Source of the DNA: Oehlia diaphana
Lineage: Eukaryota; Glomeromycota; Glomeromycetes; Glomerales; Glomeraceae
NCBI GenBank assembly: GCA_003833135.1
Contig: QZLH01000199.1
Coordinates: forward strand, 94,635 to 109,671
Direction: 5' to 3'
DNA length: 15,037 bases
The notes under the pieces were generated by a model. That model was not told the DNA's origin. It searched no databases and saw only the letters and a program-made list of their open reading frames with translations. A program made the translations under genes and the position numbers. Below, in pieces: positions 9,130 through 15,037 of the stretch. Numbering within the stretch: the first letter of the stretch is position 1; every line of letters starts with the position of its first letter.

Positions 9130-10342
9130 GTGCTCTACATGAGCCGGCTCAAACTGAGCTACAGTCTGGCTTGGTTCAGCTTGAAGATCTGTGCCAAGCC
9201 AAGCCTGAAATAAGCTGAGCCACAAAAAATCTTAGCTCAGCTCGGTTCGAGCTAAGCTGAGCTATAAAAATCCTGGCTTAAGCTGAGCTGAGCTCGAGCT
9301 GGCTCAAGCTTTATAATAAAAATATTTCAGAATGTTTTAATATTATAAATTATTAAAAATAATGTTACGAAACGTTATTTTTTAATTAAATTAATGTAAA
9401 AATAATGTTTCGCAACATTTTTACATTAATTATTAAAAAAACGTTGCGAAATATTATTTTTTAATTAAATAAACATTTTCACAATATTTTTACTTCAAAT
9501 TACTAAAAATAATATTGCAAAACGTTATTTTTAATTAAATTAATATAAAAATAATGTTTGCGCAATATTTTTACATTAAATTCTTAAAAAAAATGTTGTA
9601 AAACATTATTTTTTAATTAAATAAACATTTTCGCAACATTTTTACTTCAAATTATTAAAAATAACGTTGTGAAACATTATTTTTAATTAAATTAATGTAA
9701 AAATAACATTTTCGCAATATTTTTACATTAACTTTTTAAAAAAAAATGTTGCAAAACATTATTTTTTAATTAAATAAATGTTTTCACAACGTTTTTACTT
9801 CAAATTACTAAAAAAATGTTGCGAAATATTATTTTTTAATTAAATAAACGTTTTCACAATATTTTTATTTCAATTATTAAAATAACGTTGCAAAACATTA
9901 TTTTTTAATTAAATAAACGTTTTCACAACATTTTACTTCAAATTATTAAAAATAATGTTGCAAAACATTATTTTTAATTAACTTAATATAAAAATAACGT
10001 TTTCGCAACATTTTTACATTAACTTTTTAAAAAAAATATTGCGAAATATTATTTTTAATTAAATAAACATTTTCGCAACGTTCTTTATTAAACATTGAAA
10101 AAAATGTTGCGAAAATATTTCACAACGTTTTTTGTATAATAGCTCGTCTGGCTTGTGAGCCACCTTGAGCTTTTCGAGCTAAACCCATTACAGGCTTGAG
10201 CTTTTTGAGCTGAGCCTAATAACTGGCTCGAACTCTTCTAAGTTGGCTCGTGAACCACCAAGCCAATTTAATCATGGCTTGACTTGGCTCAGCTTGAAAA
10301 GCTTGAGCCAGCTTACGAGCTGGCTCAGCTCATGTAGAGTAC
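9130..10342. mobile_element. Foldback element with GAGCT-rich arms
   Basis: Its ends are inverted copies: GTGCTCTACATGAGC at 9130 and the complement of GTACTCTACATGAGC ending at 10342, flanked by TA (9128-9129, 10343-10344) or possibly CTA. Each arm (about 9130-9315 and 10140-10342) is a dense series of GAGCT/GGCTC/AGCTTGAGC motifs, far more GC-rich than anything else in the window and self-complementary within and between arms. The middle is filled by about ten copies of an AT-rich repeat, listed separately. No open coding frame exists, so the element depends on another element's transposase. The class is unknown; the TA duplication would suit a Tc1/mariner- or Harbinger-type donor. Confidence 0.8.
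9345..10136. repeat. About ten tandem ~70-75-bp repeats inside the foldback element
   Basis: A unit centred on acgttgcgaaatattatttt, followed by taattaaat and a ttttcgcaac-type segment, is repeated at about 9362, 9441, 9513, 9591, 9664, 9746, 9817, 9884, 9955 and 10037, with a partial copy near 10105. Two versions often alternate (aaataaacattttc… and aaattaatgtaaaaataa…), suggesting a dimer of about 145 bp. Each unit holds GTTGCGAAA and its complement TTTCGCAAC, so neighbouring units can pair into hairpins. Confidence 0.8.
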
Positions 10343-10344
10343 TA

Positions 10345-10416
10345 ATATTTAATTTGTAATCCACGTAAAAAGTAAAGTAAAAACTGGGGTTAAGTTATAT
10401 ATTATAATATATAATT
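10345..10416. other. Short unique spacer between two insertions
   Basis: This lies between the foldback element and the next MITE. It should derive from the host gene or one of its introns, but no frame continuing the DQLI of segment B is recognisable. Confidence 0.3.
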
Positions 10417-10779
10417 GCGCAAAATCTGAAGACGTGACAAGGTAAAGTACTAATATTTAAAAAATGATGTAAAAACTAAAACCATTGGCATAAAATTGTA
10501 CTATTTGGCTAACTTTTTACTAAAAGTCTGGTAAAATTTTCAATCATTAGAAATAACATTCCTATGAGCCTAAAAGTAAAAACCCATTATTCGCAACGTT
10601 AAAAATAAAACATTTTTTTCCTTTAAGCCTATAAGTAAGTCATTTATAGTGCTCAAAAATTTTACCAAATTTTCAGCAAAAAGTAAGCCAAATAGCATAA
10701 TTTTATGCCAATAAATTTAGTTTTTATATTATATATTAACAATTAGTACTTTTGTTTGCCATGACATCAGATTCTGTGC
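10417..10779. mobile_element. Foldback MITE of about 363 bp
   Basis: The left arm, beginning GCGCAAAATCTGAAGACGTG (10417), is mirrored by the right arm, whose reverse complement begins GCACAGAATCTGATGTCATG (ending 10779). Arms of roughly 125 bp can be followed inward through attggcataaaattgt, gctatttggct (right arm reading), actttttgctgaaa (right arm reading) and tggtaaaatttt. The centre (about 10546-10650) is less well paired. There is no coding capacity and no clear target duplication, so the superfamily is unassigned; the long arms would suit a Mutator-like or generic foldback element. Confidence 0.72.
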
Positions 10780-10821
10780 TATTACCAATTTTTGATATAG
10801 GACTCTCTACTTTATTTGCAG

Positions 10822-11602
10822 ATCATGAATTAAGGATTTTACTGACCAATTTAATGCTATTCATCATCCCAAACTCTTAGAATATCAAGAGCAATTGATA
10901 TGCTATTTAGCATATCAAACTCGTAAAGCATATCTAAATGCTTAATTTAATTTATTTTATGTGAGTTAAATGATAATGGAACTATTATTGTAGTTGATTA
11001 TAAAATGCGAATTTTACCTGCAACAGCTTGTAAAACTAAAAGTGAATTCTTTAGAAAACGTGGTTGGACCCTTCACACAATTCTAGTCTTTTGAAAAAAT
11101 AAAGAAAATTATGAAGAATTAGACATTTAAGCCTATGATCATTGGAGTTCTGACACCAAGCAAGATGTTTGGTTCACAGCGTCATATTTTGAATCAGTAT
11201 TTACAACAATAGATCCTAAACCTCTTTGGGTTAAAATTATCTCTGATAATGGAGGTATTATCACAATTTAAAATTAATATTCATCATAAACCACTGGTAT
11301 GATTGATATAATATAAAAGTACATAGATAGATTTTTCTTGAACCAGGTGAAGCTAAGATTACTGTTGATTCTCATTATACAACAGTAAATAGTTATTTGA
11401 TTGATTTTTTTTTATATTTTTTCTAATTTTAAGTTGAATAACTATAGATTGCATATGCCATTAAAAGTTATATTGGGATTAGATGTGATCTTACTGAAGG
11501 AAAAAATATTGAAATAGCACTTCAAGATCTAAGCGAAATATTGGTATTACATATAGAACCAAATTAAAATATAGAGGCATTAGCAGATCAAGAAAATTCA
11601 GG
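10822..11602 (+). pseudogene. Shattered gene, segment C, with DDE-like acidic pattern
   Basis: Reading follows a TTGCAG (10816-10821): DQFNAIHHPKLLEYQEQLI, TRKAYLNA, a frameshift near 10950, then IIVVDYKMRILPATA, FRKRGWTLHTILVF, AYDHWSSDTKQDVWFTAS, WVKIISDNGG, a one-base loss near 11257 that leaves YHNLKLIF, then WYD, IFLEPGEAKITVDSHYTT. An intron GTAAAT…TATAG (11385-11447, 63 nt) leads to IAYAIKSYIGIRCDLTEGKN and …ADQENSG. Stops at 10943, 11092, 11128, 11304, 11328 and 11565 confirm decay; 11304 and 11328 stand where Trp is expected. Asp in VVDYK (10996), Asp in SDNGG (11245) and Glu/Asp in EPGEAKITVD (11340-11369) look like an RNase H-fold catalytic set; this is inference. The ending GG|GTGAAT joins in phase to segment D. 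Confidence 0.75.
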
Positions 11603-11639
11603 GTGAATGTATTTTTATTAAAATAACGGATTTGATGGA

Positions 11640-11800
11640 ATATTAGACTTATAGAACAATAGATTATAGAATAATAAGTTTATAGAACAATAGACTATAG
11701 AATAATAGATTATAGAATGAAAATAGATTGTAGGATTAAAATAGACTGTAGAACGAAAAATGGATTTTAGGAATTATAAAAAAAATAGACTTGTAGAATG
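11640..11800. repeat. Tandem AT-rich repeat (tagattatagaat type)
   Basis: Irregular units of about 17-20 bp, such as atagattatagaataat and atagactatagaataat, are repeated about eight to nine times, becoming more diverged toward 11790. The 11-mer gattatagaat is the complement of the internal unit of the inverted repeat at 5285-5442. Confidence 0.6.
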
Positions 11801-12609
11801 ATACACGCTAGCTCTTGTGATCACGCTTGTGATTACACTTATCAGTTGATGTATATGTCACAAAATTAGCAGGCAAATTTTACATACTATGATATACTAA
11901 TATAAATTTTATACACATTATGATCTTTAAGTATATAATTCATATTTAAAATTTTAAAATTAGTTAAAGTTGTTAAATGTTATTAAAATCATCAATTTTT
12001 AAATCATAATTCTGGCCAAAATTTTCTTAATTCTGGCCAAATTTGTACTGCCAGCCTAAATATTTAAAAATACATCAATTTCATTTTAGATTTACACACG
12101 ATAATCATTTGTGCTACAAAAATCTGAGTGCATTTCCCAATAGATAAGAATAAAAGCTATTATTTTCAAGTTTTTTTAACTCTATACATGTCATCAAAGA
12201 AAAGAATCCTTGGTATTTAAAGTGCTCAAAAATAGTAACAGTTTGGCTTTAATTTTAATATAAAAACTGGTTTATAGACTTTACAATGATAATAATAGTT
12301 TATTTAAGCAGTTTTTGTATAAAAATATTAATGTAAAAAAAGTATAATACAAATATATGTTTTGTATTTTTAATATATATAAATATTATATATTAGTTAA
12401 AATTTGAATTCTAATGTACTATTTATTTTAATTTTTTAGAAAAAATTATTAGTTAATAATGAGTGCAAAGTTATTTTAATGAAAAATTATAAATCAAAGT
12501 AAAATATATAATATTTTAAATAAAAAACTTTTATTAAATACCTTTTAAAATTATATAATATATTATATAGTAAAATACTGATTTTTTGATTTTTCTCAAA
12601 AAATTTCAT

Positions 12610-12962
12610 ATGAGAAGCTTTAATAAAGTTCAAAGTCATAGTTAGTGGGTTATATTACAAGTATTTAGATATAAAGTTTTTAGTCAAGAAGTAACTGAAA
12701 AAAGAATCTTTCAACTTTATACTGAAATATACTATTCTTTATAGTGGTTATAGAAGTCAAAATAATGCTTTTGTAAATAAAAAATAACTTATTTTAGGTT
12801 GAATAAGACTTTATTTATTAAATATAATAATTTTTGTTTACAGTTTGTTAGAAAAAAAAATGCTTTTTGAGCGTTTGAAATATACTCAATTTAATATTAC
12901 ACAAAAATTTAATTAGGATCAGTAGGCTTATGTGACATGCACACCGACTGTTATGATCAATG
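12610..12962 (+). pseudogene. Unrecognised coding relic inside the expanded intron
   Basis: The forward frame from the ATG at 12610 reads MRSFNKVQSHS, stop, WVILQVFRYKVFSQEVTEKR and IFQLYTEIYYSL before further stops. A plausible intron (GTAAAT…TACAG, 12773-12843, 71 nt) then leads to FVRKK and, after a shift in the poly-A run, MLFERLKYTQFNITQKFN and AYVTCTPTVMIN, with TAG stops interrupting, ending at a possible GTATAA donor at 12963. The amino-acid make-up is protein-like, unlike the flanks, and the frame is on the same strand as the host gene. I do not recognise the family. It may be cargo or the body of another decayed transposon. Confidence 0.45.
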
Positions 12963-13266
12963 GTATAAATTTATTTTAAAAAATTTTTTGTAAAAAAAAA
13001 TGTTTATCAATAATCATCAATAAAAAAAAATATAACATAATAAAAAAAAATAATGGGACGTTAAGACCCTTAAAAAAAACTAAATACTAGTGAAAAAATG
13101 TTGATAAGTCCTAAAAAAAAAACAAAATAAAATCTACATATTCTCAACTAGTAAAAACTAAATTTAAAAAAATACTAGTTCTGAAAATATAGTTGATAAA
13201 ATGTATAATAAAAATATAGGACCTAAAATAAAAATACAAAAATATTTCAATATATTACATATTTAG

Positions 13267-14195
13267 AAATAACCAAAAATCAAAAAACGCCAATGAAAAA
13301 AAATCTAAAACTATACCTGGTATTTCAAAGTAGTTCGAATGGAATTGGCCTATAACAGGTTAATTTGCTAGATATATTCGCGTATGCTCCCTCTCCATAT
13401 TGGTAAATAGATTGATTTTTCTTCTGCGCAGATTTGTGATACAATACACAGACCGTCTTTAACTACTTCAGTTTCAACAAAACCAAAAATCCCTTAGGTA
13501 ATGCCAATTACTAAAAAAATAGGTTATTATTTTGTTACTTCTAATTTTTAAAATCACAATAAAACTAAATATCTATGGTTATTTAGATAAAAAAATAAAT
13601 GAAATCAATAAAGACAACGAAATTAATGAAATAGAAAAGGAAATTATAATGAAAAATAATAAATCAGGTAAATAATAATTATTAGACTAAAATTATATCA
13701 TACCATAATCATATGCTAATATTATTCATATATTATTTAAACCAACTATAGCGTAAATATCATCATGAAAGTGGGAATACATTTTTTTATATGCAAAATA
13801 CTAAATAGCAATTTTTTTAGTCTTGATCAAGAATTTCCTCTCAGTAAGAGATGGGCCTTAAAAGAAAACCTAAAACTTGGTAATAAAGGTGGAGGAAAAT
13901 GTATATTAAAAAAGATTGTTCAGTATTTACATGGTTTTTTTTGGCTGGAAATCTGAAAGCTGCAGATCAGTATTCACCCGAAAGTATGCATACCAGTTTA
14001 AAAGAATTGGCTACAGAAAGAGAACTCACCTTGGAAGAAATACCAACAGTGAAAACTATTAAAGGGTGGATAGAAAGGTATAATGCTAATTTCAAGAAAG
14101 AAGCATCAGAAAAAGCACTAGAAAATAATCAAAAAATAGTCGTTAAAGGTAGTACTAGTCAAAAATGGCCTAATAAACGTCAAAAAAAAGGTTAA
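13267..14195 (+). pseudogene. Shattered gene, segment D (C-terminal part)
   Basis: Exon 13267-13522 reads NNQKSKNANEKKSKTIPGIS, a TAG at 13331, then FEWNWPITG, a frameshift near 13380, LPLHIGK, IDFSSAQICDTIHRPS, VSTKPKIP. TAG stops at 13331, 13408 and 13495 stand where Trp is expected; a TAA lies at 13361. Intron GTTATT…TTTAG (13523-13586, 64 nt) leads with split codon G|AT to DKKINEINKDNEINEIEKE (to 13667). A 153-nt intron (GTAAAT…TTTAG) ends at 13820, one base out of phase. The last exon (13821-14195) reads LDQEFPLSKRWALKENLKLG, NKGGGK, then after a T-tract slip at 13933-13940, LAGNLKAADQYSPESMHT, EIPTVKTIKGWIERYNANFK, ending in a basic tail and TAA. This tail is the best preserved part. 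The NKGGGK…FFLAGN…TIKGWIERY arrangement resembles the C-terminus of glomeromycete repeated proteins I remember. Confidence 0.75.
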
Positions 14196-14919
14196 AAACC
14201 TTCTAATAACTATTTTATCAAAATAGAAATTAGTAGGCTATACCAATAAACTAATATGAAATCTTTTTTTTCCCTATATAAAACTTCATAAGCTGTAATA
14301 TAATAACTCTTTTTTTTATTGATTTTACATTTTAAAGATCTTGGATGCACAATTATTATTGCAAATTACACAATTGTATAATATAATTATTGTTTTATTA
14401 TAATACAATTTGATGATTGACATTGTAATATATAAAAATTGCACCATATTTTATTATATAAATTCTATCAATCATATACAGATCGGTAATTAAAGTAAAT
14501 ATATTATATATTAACTTTAAAATTTAAATATCTCTTATTAACTTATTTAATTTATAAATAATATATAGTAAAATGCATTTTTTACAATAATTAATACAGT
14601 CAAAATCCTCTATAGTTACTCTTATTATAGTCACATTTAGATTTCTGCATATGCAATTCAAAATGACTTGCATAGACTTGCATAATATTAATAATACAAT
14701 TAAAAATATTGTAAAAAGAAGGTAAAATATACCCTACTATATAAATAATACTTTAAAATTAACTCAGAACTCAACTTGACTTGACTTATGAGGAATACTA
14801 GTCATATTCTACTATATAATTACATCAATTAAATATTTAAAATACTTTTATAATTACTATCATATAAAATAATTATTCAATAATAAGGCCACTCCAACCT
14901 AGAGTTATGTTTAACAAAT
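14196..14919. other. AT-rich stretch downstream of the shattered gene
   Basis: I see no gene, RNA or clear repeat. It is mostly A/T runs with small clusters of slightly higher GC (for example near 14760-14800). Confidence 0.5.
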
Positions 14920-14954
14920 CCCCCCCCCCTCAGAATTTTCATGATTTATATATA

Positions 14955-15037
14955 CACTACCCTCCAAAAAGTATCCGGTCAAGCTCAACTTGATTTTCTC
15001 AAGATTGAATATATAAAGTATTATTTTTTTTTAAAAA
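14955..15037 (+). mobile_element. Possible left end of another Tc1-like element (cut by window end)
   Basis: After TATATA the sequence CACTACCCTCCAAAAAGTAT begins, followed by CCGGTCAAGC. A C-A-C/G-T start next to TA, together with a CAAAAAGTATCCGG block, is common at Tc1/mariner ends. It abuts the window edge, so neither the partner repeat nor a transposase can be seen. A run of ten C (14920-14929) lies just outside it. Confidence 0.4.

Larger units (their letters stand above)
11603..13266 (+). other. Expanded intron of the shattered gene
   Basis: The donor GTGAAT at 11603 follows NSG codons (phase 2), and the acceptor TTTAG at 13266 precedes A|AAT AAC CAA (NNQKSKNANEKKSKTIPGIS). The codons join without a shift. 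Other introns of this gene are 60-153 nt; this one is 1664 nt, so insertions are likely. It contains the repeat at 11640-11800, a coding relic at 12610-12962 and long poly-A stretches from 12990 to 13130. Two copies of taattctggccaaa (about 12006 and 12029) form a direct repeat. An ATG at 12188 (MSSKKRILGI then TAA) may be another coding scrap. Confidence 0.5.

Noticed and set aside
9130..10342. LTR retrotransposon or LINE as the identity of the foldback element
   Set aside because: The ends are inverted, not direct, and no coding frame exists inside.

Overview
The window is very AT-rich eukaryotic DNA. Its introns are short (60-80 nt), with GTACGT, GTAAGA, GTAAGT and GTGAGT donors. It holds two intact spliced genes on the + strand, followed by a large zone of nested, decaying mobile DNA. 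A fungal-type YPD1 phosphotransfer protein, the intron style, and a broken multi-exon gene that resembles large repeated families I associate with arbuscular mycorrhizal fungi (Glomeromycotina, e.g. Rhizophagus) make that group the best guess. This assignment is inference; no search was possible.

Layout. 1-600: a nearly palindromic MITE (47-325), then a degenerate minisatellite. 600-1700: AT-rich DNA with a possible LINE relic. 1850-2672: three-exon YPD1-like HPt gene, with a CRE-like palindrome about 130 bp upstream. 3219-4257: three-exon TMEM41A-like VTT membrane protein gene. 4258-5960: mostly featureless, with one small inverted repeat (5285-5442).

5963-14195: one ancient gene, broken but readable in order. 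Its segments lie at 5963-6922, 8210-9129, 10822-11602 and 13267-14195. They are separated by a complete 1287-bp Tc1/mariner element with a dead DD34E transposase (6923-8209), by a 1.2-kb foldback element with GAGCT-rich arms and about ten internal repeats (9130-10342), by a 363-bp foldback MITE (10417-10779), and by a swollen 1.66-kb intron (11603-13266) that itself holds the remains of another coding sequence. Removing the Tc1 element and one TA restores an open codon path. Many splice sites of the old gene can still be placed, in phase. Its central part carries an acidic pattern that looks like an RNase H-fold/DDE core.

14196-15037: AT-rich DNA, a poly-C tract, and what may be the first 83 bp of another Tc1-like element running off the window.

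The two intact genes have unrelated jobs: osmotic/oxidative phosphorelay signalling and endomembrane lipid or trafficking biology. Nothing suggests that they work together. The most interesting material is the shattered gene and the insertions stacked in it.
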